NCBI RefSeq assembly: GCF_023715225.1
Contig: NZ_JAMBNS010000004.1
Span: 248,001 to 312,000, forward strand
Reading direction: 5' to 3'
DNA length: 64,000 bases
From: Robertmurraya korlensis
GTDB taxonomy: Bacteria > Bacillota > Bacilli > Bacillales > Cytobacillaceae
A program made the translations under genes and the position numbers. A model generated the notes under the pieces. It ran no database searches. It was not told where the DNA came from and was given only the letters and a program-made list of their open reading frames with translations. Positions 1 through 12,031 of this stretch are shown one piece after another (the first letter of the stretch is position 1; the number at the start of each line of letters is the position of its first letter).

Positions 1-384
1 GAAGATGAAGCAGGTTTCATTGCCCTTCATATTTTAAATGCTGAGTTGAACGATGATGTGTCGAACATCATGACCATCACTAAAGTCACCCAGCAGATTT
101 TAAGGATTGTAAAATACCATTTTCAGATCGACTTTGATGAAGATTCATTAAATTATTTTCGTTTTATCACCCACTTAAAGTTCTTTGCTCAACGAATGCT
201 GAATCAAACCTATATTGAAAATAAAGATGATTATTTATTTCATATCGTAAAAGAAAAGCATCCAAATGCATTTTCTTGTTCGGTAAAAATTAACGATTAT
301 CTTCAAAAAGAATATCAATACGCACTTACCAATGATGAGATCCTTTATTTAACGATTCATATTGAAAGAGTGACTCAACGTTAG
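1..384 (+). CDS. licT: LicT/BglG-family transcriptional antiterminator, C-terminal part (5' truncated by window)
   Basis: The reading frame is open from base 1 and begins inside the protein with DEAGFIALHILNAELN, typical of the end of the first PTS regulation domain (PRD1). The rest is a complete PRD2, with histidines in HIVKEKHP and TIHIERV at positions where PRDs are phosphorylated by HPr or EIIB. The RNA-binding CAT domain lies upstream of the window. The family binds RAT hairpins and prevents termination when beta-glucoside is present. A RAT-terminator and a beta-glucoside PTS gene follow directly, so it probably controls them. Family assignment is firm; the exact symbol is inferred from context. 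Confidence 0.88.
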   Translation, partial: EDEAGFIALHILNAELNDDVSNIMTITKVTQQILRIVKYHFQIDFDEDSLNYFRFITHLKFFAQRMLNQTYIENKDDYLFHIVKEKHPNAFSCSVKINDYLQKEYQYALTNDEILYLTIHIERVTQR

Positions 385-425
385 CTTGTTCAAAATATAG
401 ACATGTTTTTTTGGAAAAGTAAGGG

Positions 426-454
426 TTTACATTTTGATAGGATTATATTATATT
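426..454 (+). promoter_or_regulatory. sigma-A-type promoter for the beta-glucoside operon
   Basis: TTTACA at 426-431, a 17-base spacer and TATATT at 449-454 make a good vegetative promoter. It lies about 30 bases upstream of the RAT antiterminator, as expected for a LicT-controlled leader transcript. Confidence 0.6.
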
Positions 455-485
455 AGTTTCAACAGCAAAATATTCGACCGTAATA

Positions 486-517
486 GGGTTGTTACTGGTA
501 AAGCAGGCAAAACCTAA
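486..517 (+). promoter_or_regulatory. RAT (ribonucleic antiterminator) for LicT-type protein
   Basis: GGGTTGTTACTGGTAAAGCA followed by GGCAAAACCTAA matches the RAT element of bgl-type operons. It overlaps the left arm of the following terminator, so protein binding would stop terminator formation. Confidence 0.9.
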
Positions 518-573
518 GTCACTTATACCATAAGACAATTGTCTTATGATGTAGGAGATTTAGGTTTTTTTTT
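509..573 (+). terminator. RAT-controlled intrinsic terminator upstream of bglP
   Basis: AAAACCTAA (509-517) pairs with TTAGGTTTT (560-568) and a T-run follows. Inside the loop is a perfect 20-base palindrome at 529-548. The left arm overlaps the RAT, the standard antitermination arrangement. Confidence 0.85.
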
Positions 574-638
574 ATTAATTTCTTCACGGTCTGAAGCATT
601 TGCTCGATAAACAAAAATATCTTGGGGGTGTAATGTTC

Positions 639-2582
639 ATGAGGTATGAAAAATTAGCAAAAGACATCATTCAAAATGTTGGAGGAAAGGAAAACGTAAA
701 AAGTGTTGTTCACTGTATTACACGTTTGCGTTTTAAGTTAAAAGACGAAAGTAAAGCAAACACAGAAGCTTTGAAAAGCATGGATGAAGTTGTAACCGTT
801 ATCAAAAGTGGCGGACAATACCAAGTAGTAATAGGGAATCATGTACCAGACGTTTACAAAGTAGTTGTGGCTGAAGGGGGATTCGCATCAGCAGCTCAAG
901 TAGATGCAGACGATGAAAACGAAGAAAAACAAAGTTTGTTCAATCGGTTCATCGATGTGATTTCAAATATTTTCTCTCCTGTGTTAGGTTTGCTAGCAGC
1001 AACAGGTATTGTTAAAGGTTTAAACGCTGCATTTGTTGCACTAGGTTGGATCAGCAATGTACCAGTTAATGCTACAACTGGTGCGGTGGAATCTACATAT
1101 GGTATCTATGCATTATTAAATGCAATTGGTGATGGTTTCTTCGTATTCTTGCCCATATTCTTAGGTTATACAGCAATGAAAAAGTTTGGCGGAACTCCGT
1201 TTTTGGGTATGGCCATTGCAGCGGCGCTTGTTCACCCAAGCCTTGCAGGTATTAAAGCACTCGAGCCGATCATGACAATTTTTAAAGGTACGATGTTTGA
1301 ATCACCTATCCAAATTGAATTTATAGGAATTCCTGTCATTTTAATGAGTTATACATCTTCTGTTATTCCCATCATTCTATCAACCTTCTTCGCTGCTAAA
1401 GTAGAAAAATGGGCAGCAAGAGTGATTCCAGCAGTTGTAAAATCCTTCTTTGTACCACTTCTCACATTGTTAATTATTGTTCCTTTAACCTTCTTAGTTA
1501 TTGGTCCTGTGGCTACTTGGGTCGCAAATGGTATCGGACAAGGGGTATTGTCAATCTATAATACCGTTCCGATTGTTGCAGGACTTATCTTAGGTGCGTT
1601 CTGGCAAGTATTTGTAATCTTTGGCGTTCATTGGGGACTTGTTCCTATTTATTACAATAACTTAGCTGTAATGGGTTACGATTCATTCATTGCCTTAACG
1701 TTTGCAGCATCTTTTGCTCAAATCGGTGCAGTGTTAGCTGTTTGGTTAAAAACTAGAGACCAAAAATTAAAATCTCTAAGTCTTCCAGCATTTATCTCAG
1801 GTATATTTGGTGTAACAGAACCCGCTATTTATGGGATTACATTACCACTTAAAAAGCCATTTATCATGAGCTGTATCGGTGGTGCGGTCGGTGGAGCAAT
1901 CCTTGCAGTCATGGGTTCAAAACTATACGGTGCAGGCCCGCTTGGAATATTTAAAATACCTTTGTTCATTGATCCAACAGATGGTCTTACAACAGGTTTC
2001 TGGGGTTCCATTATTGCGATGGTTGCAGCATTCTTCGTTGCTTGTGTTCTTACTTTACTGTTTGGCGGAGTGAATAAACAAGCAGATCAACAAGTGTTCA
2101 GTGAAAACAAAAATGCAATTAAAGGTTTAAGAAGCGAAGAAATCGTAAGTCCGATTGCCGGTGAAGTAATCGCTCTTACAGAAATTCCAGACCAAGTTTT
2201 TGCATCTGAAGCGATGGGGAAAGGGGTGGCCATTGTCCCTTCAAATGGACGTGCTGTGTCTCCAGTAAACGGTGTTGTTACGACTCTTTTTAAAACGAAA
2301 CATGCCATCGGAATTACCTCTGACAATGGTGCTGAAATCCTAATCCATATCGGTATGGATACGGTCCAGTTGGAAGGTGAACACTTTACAGCTCATGTAA
2401 AACAAGGCGATAAAGTAAGTGTGGGTGATTTGTTAGTAGAATTTGATATAGAAAATATCCAAAAAGCGGGGTACCAAGTCGTTACTCCAGTTATTATTAC
2501 AAACAGTGCAGATTACAGTTCAATCGATGCGATAAGAGAAAAGATCGTTAGTGAAAAACAAGTTTTAATTCGAGCTGTCTAG
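639..2582 (+). CDS. bglP: PTS beta-glucoside-specific EIIBCA component
   Basis: This is the membrane permease of the phosphotransferase system: it imports aryl- or oligo-beta-glucosides and phosphorylates them. Domains in order are EIIB (phospho-cysteine near residue 26 in VVHCITRLRF), a hydrophobic EIIC of about ten membrane segments, and EIIA (active histidine near residue 570 in ILIHIGMDT). I chose the ATG at 639 because GGGGGTG at 624-630 is well spaced for it and the protein then begins MRYEKLAKDI as in relatives; ATG 633 and an upstream TTG at 600 are less likely. It lies downstream of a RAT-terminator and upstream of a GH1 glucosidase. Length (647 aa) is normal for the family. Confidence 0.93.
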   Translation: MRYEKLAKDIIQNVGGKENVKSVVHCITRLRFKLKDESKANTEALKSMDEVVTVIKSGGQYQVVIGNHVPDVYKVVVAEGGFASAAQVDADDENEEKQSLFNRFIDVISNIFSPVLGLLAATGIVKGLNAAFVALGWISNVPVNATTGAVESTYGIYALLNAIGDGFFVFLPIFLGYTAMKKFGGTPFLGMAIAAALVHPSLAGIKALEPIMTIFKGTMFESPIQIEFIGIPVILMSYTSSVIPIILSTFFAAKVEKWAARVIPAVVKSFFVPLLTLLIIVPLTFLVIGPVATWVANGIGQGVLSIYNTVPIVAGLILGAFWQVFVIFGVHWGLVPIYYNNLAVMGYDSFIALTFAASFAQIGAVLAVWLKTRDQKLKSLSLPAFISGIFGVTEPAIYGITLPLKKPFIMSCIGGAVGGAILAVMGSKLYGAGPLGIFKIPLFIDPTDGLTTGFWGSIIAMVAAFFVACVLTLLFGGVNKQADQQVFSENKNAIKGLRSEEIVSPIAGEVIALTEIPDQVFASEAMGKGVAIVPSNGRAVSPVNGVVTTLFKTKHAIGITSDNGAEILIHIGMDTVQLEGEHFTAHVKQGDKVSVGDLLVEFDIENIQKAGYQVVTPVIITNSADYSSIDAIREKIVSEKQVLIRAV

Positions 2583-2648
2583 TTGAAATGAAAAGACAAT
2601 ATAGTACCGACCGAACGGTATCATATTGTTTTCCTACGGGAGGTTTAA

Positions 2649-4130
<1,482 letters not shown>

Positions 4131-4171
4131 CTTTTTATTAAAGGAATGTAAGTAGAGAAGATCATACATCA

Positions 4172-4203
4172 GGATTGTTACTGTTCAATCAGGCAAAACC
4201 TAA
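4172..4203 (+). promoter_or_regulatory. second LicT-type RAT element
   Basis: GGATTGTTACTGTTCAATCA followed by GGCAAAACCTA is a second copy of the RAT, between the two GH1 genes. It implies that the downstream glucosidase has its own antitermination checkpoint. Confidence 0.87.
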
Positions 4204-4258
4204 ATTTTCTGGAGCGGGGGTTCGTTTACCCTTTTTCAAGATCATTTAGGTTTTTGTT
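4195..4258 (+). terminator. RAT-controlled terminator before second GH1 gene
   Basis: AAAACCTAAAT pairs with ATTTAGGTTTT across a loop of about 40 bases, followed by T-rich sequence. The left arm overlaps the RAT at 4172-4203. Confidence 0.82.
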
Positions 4259-4326
4259 TTATCATTCGATTGGTACCAAAAAGTGATAGCTACAAACGAC
4301 GAAGACCTAGAATGAAAATTTCGTAG

Positions 4327-5760
<1,434 letters not shown>

Positions 5761-5849
5761 AATATAGAAATAGTACAAAGTAGGATTGAAGGTGCACTAT
5801 AGGGTGAACCTTCCTTTTAATATAGTGGAGGGATAATAAGGGGGAAATC

Positions 5850-6731
5850 ATGAATGGAATGATGCTGTTTTTATGTATAATTTGGGGTTTTAATTTTGTA
5901 ATTATGAAAATGGGTAATGACGTGTTCCCACCTGTTTTGTTTGCTGCCTATCGCTTTTTACTGGGGGCCATCGTACTTTTTGGGTTAACCTGGTTTAAAA
6001 AAATTCCTCTTCCGAGTAAAAGGGAATTAAAATGGTATATTCTTTGCGGGTTTCTGCAAACCACTTATTTTAACATTGCCATCCAAATTTCTTTGAATTA
6101 CATAAACGCCGGACTTACTGCTGTTTTAACCTATAGCATGCCATTATTTCTTTCATTTTTGGCTCATTATTTCATTCCTGGTGAAAAATTAACGGTTACG
6201 AAAACAGGTGGAATCTTAATCGGAATACTTGGGTTGTTCTTAGCTATGGATATTCATTTTGGAGGGATTATATGGGCTCCCATTCTTGCGTTAAGCTCTG
6301 CCATAACATGGGCGCTGTCTAGTTTAATTTTCAAAAAGAAACTACAAGGCTGTGATTCTATTCAATTTACAACTTGGCAAATGGGCGCGGGAGCAATGGG
6401 CTTATTTCTGTATTCTTTTAGCTTTGAGCATGGGGAATCCCATTGGAGTCTTATGGCGATCGTTTATCTTTTATATTCCGGAATTTTAGCTTCTGCATTA
6501 GCTTTCGTGATCTGGTCTAATATTCTTTCTAAAATGGAAGCCAGTAAAGCATCCATATCTTTGCTCATTGTACCCTTAGTTGGGACTCTTTCAGGATTCC
6601 TATTTTTAAAGGAAGATTTGAATCCTATTACATTAATAGGAATCATTTTGACACTTACAGGAGTTTGGGTGGTAAATAACGCAGGCTCTGCCCGTTTCCC
6701 ATTACAAAAGACATCCTCTCTTAATCGGTAA
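5850..6731 (+). CDS. EamA-family (DMT superfamily) transporter
   Basis: A 293-aa protein made almost wholly of hydrophobic helices, with two EamA repeats of about five membrane segments each. Typical motifs are IWGFNFVIMKMG at the start and SALAFVIWSNILSKMEASKAS in the second repeat. Members export amino acids or other small metabolites across the cytoplasmic membrane; the substrate cannot be read from the sequence. The ATG follows GGGGGAAATC closely. It is followed by a strong terminator and appears to be a single-gene unit, not tied functionally to the glucoside genes. Confidence 0.88.
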   Translation: MNGMMLFLCIIWGFNFVIMKMGNDVFPPVLFAAYRFLLGAIVLFGLTWFKKIPLPSKRELKWYILCGFLQTTYFNIAIQISLNYINAGLTAVLTYSMPLFLSFLAHYFIPGEKLTVTKTGGILIGILGLFLAMDIHFGGIIWAPILALSSAITWALSSLIFKKKLQGCDSIQFTTWQMGAGAMGLFLYSFSFEHGESHWSLMAIVYLLYSGILASALAFVIWSNILSKMEASKASISLLIVPLVGTLSGFLFLKEDLNPITLIGIILTLTGVWVVNNAGSARFPLQKTSSLNR

Positions 6732-6764
6732 TAAGATAATTGCTGAAGATTTACGAAAACTTGT

Positions 6765-6806
6765 AAAAGGAGATTAGGTAGCTATACTACTTAATCTCCT
6801 TTTTAT
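6765..6806 (+). terminator. intrinsic terminator after EamA gene
   Basis: AAAAGGAGATTA pairs with TTAATCTCCTTTT around a short loop and runs into T residues. Confidence 0.85.
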
Positions 6807-7293
6807 TGAAGGGAAAAGTTCAAATTAAATGGCTTTTGTACACGTAGCTAATTAGGTTAGCAAAAATATGGTAGGCCATCCGGTACATGAGCTCTAATTG
6901 AAGTTTGTTTGATAAGTAGGAATATACCTTTAGCTCTCTATTTTTGTAAAGATTTCCAACTAAGAAATTTAAAATGTTCACAAATTTGACATCAATTCTT
7001 AAATTCTTTTCATTGAGATTCGACAAGATCAGAGAGGGTTTTTGAATTAATTATGATAGTACTAGCTTGTGAGGAAAAATATACAACGAATACTGTCGAA
7101 TGAGTCTTAATTAGTCGTTTTTTCTTGATTTAGTACAGTTCCGCAGTTTGTTAAAATGAGGGACAGAATTGTTAACAAGCTTTATATAAGATCATCTTCT
7201 CAAGGCTTGTCATATACTTCTTCTCATTCGACTCATCTATTTCGTCTATTAATATGAAGGCATATAGATTTATAAAAAAACAGGGAGGTAATT
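6807..7293 (+). other. intergenic region upstream of glgC
   Basis: About 490 bases without a convincing gene. A 68-codon open frame on the minus strand (6820-7026) has no good ribosome site and no recognisable domain. The region presumably carries the glgC promoter, but no confident -35/-10 pair could be picked. The ribosome site of glgC (GGGAGG) is at its end. Confidence 0.5.
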
Positions 7294-8463
7294 ATGAATA
7301 GTAAAAATTGTATTGCTATGTTATTAGCTGGTGGCAGAGGCTCCAGATTAAAAGAATTAACTCAATATATTGCCAAACCTGCCGTTCCCTACGGGGGAAA
7401 ATATCGGATTATTGACTTTGTGTTAAGCAACTGTCGCAATTCCGGTATAAGTACTGTGGGTGTATTGACTCAATATCAACCTCATATTTTACAAAATTAC
7501 ATAGGTGATGGCAAACACTGGGATTTAAACCGAAGGGACGATGGAGTGACTATTCTTCCACCTTATCAGTGTGATGTAAAAGAAAGATGGTATGAAGGGA
7601 CGGCTCATGCCATTTATCAAAATATACAATATATCGAGAGTCATAACCCAGAATTTGTTTTGGTTGTTTCTGGAGATCACATTTATAAAATGGATTACAA
7701 CAAAATGTTGGAACAACATAAAGCCACAGGAGCAGATGCAACCATCTCGGTGATCAATGTTCCATGGAATGAGGCCAATCGCTTTGGCATTATGAATATA
7801 GACTCGAAAACCATGAAGATAGTAGAATTTCAAGAAAAACCAAAGCAACCGAAATCGAACCTCGCCTCCATGGGCATCTATATTTTTAATTGGAAAATAT
7901 TAAAAGAATATTTACTAAAAGAAGAGGCCAATCCTTACTCATCAAAGGATTTTGGAAAAGATATCATACCAGCCATGATTAACGACAACTGTCAGCTTTA
8001 TAGCTATAAGTTCGATGGGTACTGGAAGGATGTTGGGACGATTGAAAGTTACTGGGAAGCAAATATGGATTTACTTTCTGCAGAAACCAATCCATTATTA
8101 CTGGATGAAGAGTTGAAAATTTATACACATGAATCCACCCAGCCACCATTGTATATGGATGCGACCGCTTCTATCACCCAATCTCTAGTGGGTGAGGGTT
8201 GTAAAGTGTTTGGAAAGATAGAAAATTCTGTTCTCTTTAGCGGGGTGAAGATTGGTAAGGGAGCCATGATTAAAGATTCTGTCATCCTGCCAAATGCCAT
8301 CATTGAAGATAATGCCGTGGTGAACCGAGCGGTAATTGGAAGCAACACGGTGATTGAAAAAAATGCAATGGTTGGGGAAGCAAAAGCATACAGTGAGATT
8401 ACATTAATTGGAGAGAATCAACTCATTAAAAAGGATGAAAAAATCAAAGAAAAAGCCATATAA
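7294..8463 (+). CDS. glgC: glucose-1-phosphate adenylyltransferase
   Basis: It makes ADP-glucose from glucose-1-phosphate and ATP, the committed step of bacterial glycogen synthesis. The N-terminal nucleotidyltransferase fold starts with [14 protein letters not shown]. The substrate loop [19 protein letters not shown] is intact, as are the GTAHAIYQN and [11 protein letters not shown] segments. The C-terminal third is a left-handed beta-helix of hexapeptide repeats. Length of 389 aa is normal. The gene is followed at once by a terminator, and no glgB, glgD, glgA or glgP lies nearby, so it is an orphan copy; the usual glg operon may be elsewhere in the genome. Confidence 0.93.
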   Translation: MNSKNCIAMLLAGGRGSRLKELTQYIAKPAVPYGGKYRIIDFVLSNCRNSGISTVGVLTQYQPHILQNYIGDGKHWDLNRRDDGVTILPPYQCDVKERWYEGTAHAIYQNIQYIESHNPEFVLVVSGDHIYKMDYNKMLEQHKATGADATISVINVPWNEANRFGIMNIDSKTMKIVEFQEKPKQPKSNLASMGIYIFNWKILKEYLLKEEANPYSSKDFGKDIIPAMINDNCQLYSYKFDGYWKDVGTIESYWEANMDLLSAETNPLLLDEELKIYTHESTQPPLYMDATASITQSLVGEGCKVFGKIENSVLFSGVKIGKGAMIKDSVILPNAIIEDNAVVNRAVIGSNTVIEKNAMVGEAKAYSEITLIGENQLIKKDEKIKEKAI

Positions 8464-8542
8464 CCAACCTTTAAATACATAGTTTAATATAAAGATTTAC
8501 TTGGGATAAGGTATTTGCACACCTAGCAAACCAAGCTAGAAT

Positions 8543-8578
8543 AGAGTATTCACCCTCAGAAGGGAATACTCTTTTTTT
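8543..8578 (+). terminator. intrinsic terminator after glgC
   Basis: AGAGTATTC pairs with GAATACTCT around a short loop, followed by seven T residues. Confidence 0.88.
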
Positions 8579-8653
8579 CTAGAAAATAAAAAGGATAAGG
8601 AATCACCTCACATAAATATATATAACTAGAAACTGGTAAATGGAGGGTTGTTT

Positions 8654-9118
8654 ATGGCCTATGTGTCGATCTATACCGTTGGCAGGCTACATCATCCGTT
8701 TGAGCACCCGGCCTCCCGTGACTTTTTTGAAGTGGGAAATCATGTCTTTCGTCAGGCAAGGAGATCAGGAATGATAGAGGCATTCCCATCGGATGGAGTT
8801 CCATTCCCTGAGGAAGCGATAAAGGGAGAGGGATATCCGGTCCTTACCCTAACCGTATGGAGAAACCTCCAAGCGTTGTATCGTTTTACATACTCCGGTC
8901 GCCATAGTCAAGCATTGCGAGATCGAAGCAAATGGATGGAGCCTTATCAAGAAAAGCATCTCTCCTATGTTGTGTGGTGGACAGAAGAGCTGAAGGATGT
9001 CTCTTGGGAGGAGGCTTTTAAGAGATACAAACATTATATAAAAAATGGACCTAGTCCTTTTGCGTTTGATTTCAAACAGGCATTTGATGAAAAAGGGGAC
9101 ACTTGCTCGGTAAAGTAG
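8654..9118 (+). CDS. DUF3291 domain protein
   Basis: A 154-aa cytoplasmic protein matching the DUF3291 pattern, including LTVWRNLQALYRFTYSG and the closing KNGPSPFAFDF. The fold is thought to be related to dimeric alpha/beta-barrel (antibiotic monooxygenase-like) proteins; no reaction is established. GGAGGG at 8642-8647 decides for ATG 8654 over the in-frame TTG at 8648. It is a single gene between two terminators, so the neighbours say little about its role. Confidence 0.8.
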   Translation: MAYVSIYTVGRLHHPFEHPASRDFFEVGNHVFRQARRSGMIEAFPSDGVPFPEEAIKGEGYPVLTLTVWRNLQALYRFTYSGRHSQALRDRSKWMEPYQEKHLSYVVWWTEELKDVSWEEAFKRYKHYIKNGPSPFAFDFKQAFDEKGDTCSVK

Positions 9119-9133
9119 GGAGTTTTATATGAT

Positions 9134-9182
9134 AAAAGGATAGATTGAGCATAGAAGTACCTGCTCATCCATCCTTTTTTGT
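9134..9182. terminator. bidirectional terminator
   Basis: AAAAGGAT...TTGAGCA pairs with TGCTCAtcc ATCCTTTTTT, with A-runs on one side and T-runs on the other. It lies between convergent genes and can serve both strands. Confidence 0.8.
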
Positions 9183-9193
9183 GTTTGAATATC

Positions 9194-9415
9194 CTACTCT
9201 TGAGAACCCTCTTCACTTCGATACTCCAAAATATCTCCAGGCTGACAATCCAACGCCTTACAAATCGCCTCTAAAGTGGACAACCGAATCGCTTTGGCTT
9301 TCCCATTTTTTAAGATAGAAAGATTCGCCATCGTGATCCCAACCCTCTCTGAAAGCTCGGTTACACTCATTTTGCGCTTCGCCAACATCACGTCAATATT
9401 AATTATAATCGCCAT
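9194..9415 (-). CDS. Xre-family HTH regulator (YozG-like)
   Basis: A 73-aa helix-turn-helix protein with the compact Xre form: LAKRKMSVTELSERVGI, ANLSILKNGKAKAIRLSTLEAI and CKALDCQPGDILEY. Such small regulators are regularly encoded next to a DUF2975 membrane protein, as here. The ATG lies behind GAGGTGAGAAC, which overlaps the stop of the upstream gene, so the two are translationally coupled. It probably regulates its own operon; the signal is unknown. Confidence 0.85.
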   Translation of the reverse strand: MAIIINIDVMLAKRKMSVTELSERVGITMANLSILKNGKAKAIRLSTLEAICKALDCQPGDILEYRSEEGSQE

Positions 9416-9424
9416 GTTCTCACC

Positions 9425-9901
9425 TCAGACCGTTAAGTCATTTTCTGATTTGATATCAATTGCTTCTTGTAACAGTCTTTGGAGAACCGCAGCGAAGACC
9501 GCGATGACCAGGGAAGCAAAAATAGGAACCATTCCGACGATAACGAGGCCTGGTGCATCGTCTAGTTCGGCAACGAAAAAGACAAATGGCAGAACGACCA
9601 CATACAACCCACTGAAGGTCATGGAACAGAATTTGATTTTTTGTAGTGCCTTCACAGACAACTCAGAGAACGCTTCGTTTCTGTCAATATAGTTCAACAG
9701 CTTAAACGCCTGATACAACGCACCGAAAAACGGGAGGACAGATACATACATCCCAATAACAATGGGATACAGGATGTGGTCATAACTTGGATTAAAGGGA
9801 TGTTGCGGTAACCAAGTTAACCCAAAGATCCCTAATGCTAGAACTGGAATGGCAATAAGAACAAGTGCCATACGTAAAAATAGTGTTGACCCTCGCTTCA
9901 T
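9425..9901 (-). CDS. DUF2975 membrane protein
   Basis: A 158-aa protein with four hydrophobic segments (about residues 7-28, 40-65, 90-115 and 122-148) and the DUF2975 core FFGALYQAFKLLNYIDRNEAFSEL split here for reading: FFGALYQAFKLLNY then IDRNEAFS. The start at 9901 (ATG) is preceded by GAGGTG; a GTG at 9916 is possible but has no ribosome site. The Xre-like gene follows with about ten bases between. The pair is common in Firmicutes; the role of the membrane partner is unknown, perhaps signal sensing for the regulator. Confidence 0.83.
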   Translation of the reverse strand: MKRGSTLFLRMALVLIAIPVLALGIFGLTWLPQHPFNPSYDHILYPIVIGMYVSVLPFFGALYQAFKLLNYIDRNEAFSELSVKALQKIKFCSMTFSGLYVVVLPFVFFVAELDDAPGLVIVGMVPIFASLVIAVFAAVLQRLLQEAIDIKSENDLTV

Positions 9902-10152
9902 AATAAAACACCTCACTAATTTATTTATATATTGATTCTAATGTATTATTTATCGTTTTACAATAAGTAATTATTGTTTTTTATTTTTGCTGTTTTAGAC
10001 AGGAGAATAAATGAAGAATCATACAAAGGGGGTTCAAAAACGGACTACCCATTCTTTGATACTACGAACTTACGAAATAAGCAGAGCAGACTGCATGAAT
10101 CAAAAGCGAGATGAGGAGTGCCATAGGAGTTGTTTTACTCTGATCGAAAAAA

Positions 10153-10230
10153 TCAGAAACTTGCGATGTCAACAATGGAACATTATATAGGCGATTTGAA
10201 GATGTTGAAGGATGTTCGAACGGTCGCTAG
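10153..10230 (+). pseudogene. possible relic of a TetR-family HTH
   Basis: In the frame starting at 10153 the translation SETCDVNNGTLYRRFEDVEG resembles the recognition helix of TetR regulators (pattern VxxGTLYRRFxxKEGLF). It is bounded by stop codons at 10141 and 10228 and has no start, so it is a fragment at best. The surrounding 9950-10440 stretch shows no other gene and looks like decayed sequence at the left edge of the defence island. Similarity rests on about 15 residues, hence modest confidence. Confidence 0.4.
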
Positions 10231-10463
10231 GGAAATCGAGAACCAGCAAGGCTTTCGTTTCTAGCACTGATAAAATGGTTTGTATGAAAGCTGTGGAGGA
10301 GTAGACTCTAGCACGAAGAAACGAACAGAAAATAAAAAATGAGGTGAGTAATGATGAAAAAATGGTGGAGTGTTTATCAAATTTATTTTCCAGTATGAAC
10401 CATATTCATTATGGTATCCTAGATACAGTGATGAACAATTAATTATGTTGGTAGGGAGAAAAT

Positions 10464-11462
10464 ATGTACGTTCTAAGCGGTAGAAAAAAAGCAGAGAAAT
10501 TAGAGGCAGTCACTTTTACGGAGTTAGGGATGCAGGAAAGTGATCTCGAAGAAATACTAAGAAATAGTATTGATATGATCTGTGATGAGGAAGAATCCAT
10601 GTTGATTGTGGGCCAACAAGTGAAGAATGAAAAGAACGGCAGAAGTGACTTAACGGCCGTTGATAATAACGGAAATATGGTGTTAATAGAGATCAAGCGG
10701 GACCGTAAAGACATTGAAGGTCGGAAAGAGGCTTTCGAATTTCAGGCGATCCGCTATGCAGCCAGTTATGCGACCATTGAGAGCCCAGATGATCTGGTGA
10801 AAAAAGTCTACGCACCCTACATAGAAAAATATCGTAGTGAATTCGAACTTGGTGAGTTAACTTCTTTTGAGCTAGGCATCCGAAAATTAAATGAGTTCTT
10901 AAGAGTCAACGAGGCGGAGAAGAGTTTTAATCAAAAGCAAAAGATCATATTAGTGGCTTCAGACTTTGATGAACAAACCCTTTCTGCTGTTTCTTGGTTA
11001 AATAGTAATCAAGTGGATATGAGCTGTTATAAGCTGACTCCTTATAAGGTAAAGGATAACATTTATTTGCTGAAAGAAAAGCTGTTACCGGTTACGAATT
11101 ATGAAGACTATTATGTGAACCTCATGGACAAATCATTAGCTGTTTCTATAAAGAGGAGCAAAGGCGGTACACGAAGAACGCTACCGAAGATAGATGCCAT
11201 GCTTGAGTGGGGAGTGGTAAAAGAAGGAGACGTTATTGTGGCCAAGGATCGAGGCAATGAAGGCGTGCTTATGGCTAATGGGAACATTAATGTGAATGAA
11301 GAGGAACAATCGATGCAAGCATGGTTGAAGGAGATATACGGATGGTCTAGTGTTCAAACGTATGTTTTTGCCATCCATAAAGAAAGCGGAAAGTCTCTAT
11401 CACAGATTCGCGAGGAATATATGGCTCGGCAAGCAGTAGAGGCGACTGAAGATCCTTTTTGA
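10464..11462 (+). CDS. PD-(D/E)XK nuclease with C-terminal RAMA-like domain
   Basis: A 332-aa cytoplasmic protein. Residues 50-80 carry a nuclease core (D62 in GRSDLTAVD; E76 and K78 in LIEIKRD) as in RecB/NucS-like enzymes. Residues about 240-300 (LPKIDAMLEWGVVKEGDVIV, then a GNINVNEEEQSMQAW stretch and YGWSS) resemble the RAMA domain, which accompanies restriction and modification proteins and is thought to read modified DNA. A role as a single-protein modification-dependent nuclease is inferred. Start ATG follows AGGGAGAAAAT. It is the first gene of the 10-22 kb defence-type cluster. Confidence 0.78.
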   Translation: MYVLSGRKKAEKLEAVTFTELGMQESDLEEILRNSIDMICDEEESMLIVGQQVKNEKNGRSDLTAVDNNGNMVLIEIKRDRKDIEGRKEAFEFQAIRYAASYATIESPDDLVKKVYAPYIEKYRSEFELGELTSFELGIRKLNEFLRVNEAEKSFNQKQKIILVASDFDEQTLSAVSWLNSNQVDMSCYKLTPYKVKDNIYLLKEKLLPVTNYEDYYVNLMDKSLAVSIKRSKGGTRRTLPKIDAMLEWGVVKEGDVIVAKDRGNEGVLMANGNINVNEEEQSMQAWLKEIYGWSSVQTYVFAIHKESGKSLSQIREEYMARQAVEATEDPF

Positions 11463-11503
11463 TTATGCGATAAGGATAAAAACGAAAGAGAGTTGATTAC
11501 GAA

Positions 11504-11947
11504 TTGAATACACAGTTAACGACAAAATTTAAAATACATACCTCCGCTAATGAAGTATTTGAAGCGATTGTTGACCCAAAGAAAATAGGGAACTACTGGT
11601 TCACTTCCAGTTCGGAAAGATGGGAACAAGGAAAAAAGATTACCTTGAGATATGACGAGTATGAAGCAGAAGGGGTTATTAAGATAGTAGAAATCGTGGA
11701 AGGGAAGAAGATCGTCTATTCTTGGGGAGAAGAACACGGAGAAGTATCGACTGTTACCATAGTATTAAAAGAATTGGATCAGTCGACAACGATGATTGAA
11801 ATAACCGAATCTGGCTTTAAAGATGATGACCCTGATTTAGTAGCCAAATTGCTGGGACAAAAAGAAGGTTGGGTCTATATGTTATCCTGTTTAAAGGCTT
11901 ATTTGGAAAATGGGGTAAATGATTTAAGAGCTTCGTTAATTCACTAA
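11504..11947 (+). CDS. SRPBCC/AHSA1-family protein
   Basis: A 147-aa START-like protein: N-terminal strand LTTKFKIHTSANEVFEAIVDP, central KKIVYSWGEEHGEVSTVTIV and C-terminal helix GWVYMLSCLKAYLENG are standard for the AHSA1 group. Such proteins form a hydrophobic ligand-binding cavity; ligand and reaction are unknown. Start is a TTG behind a purine-rich AAAGAGAG. It lies about 40 bases after the RAMA nuclease gene, perhaps as a passenger in the same transcript. Confidence 0.78.
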   Translation: MNTQLTTKFKIHTSANEVFEAIVDPKKIGNYWFTSSSERWEQGKKITLRYDEYEAEGVIKIVEIVEGKKIVYSWGEEHGEVSTVTIVLKELDQSTTMIEITESGFKDDDPDLVAKLLGQKEGWVYMLSCLKAYLENGVNDLRASLIH

Positions 11948-12031
11948 CAAGTCATTATTTCCATAGAACTGGTTTAAGCAAATCCTGATAAAACTATAAA
12001 AATATATTTGTGAAAAATGGGGAGAATCATG

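Noticed and set aside
6820-7026. 68-codon open frame on the minus strand between EamA and glgC
   Set aside because: No ribosome site, A+T-driven composition and no recognisable domain; treated as chance frame.
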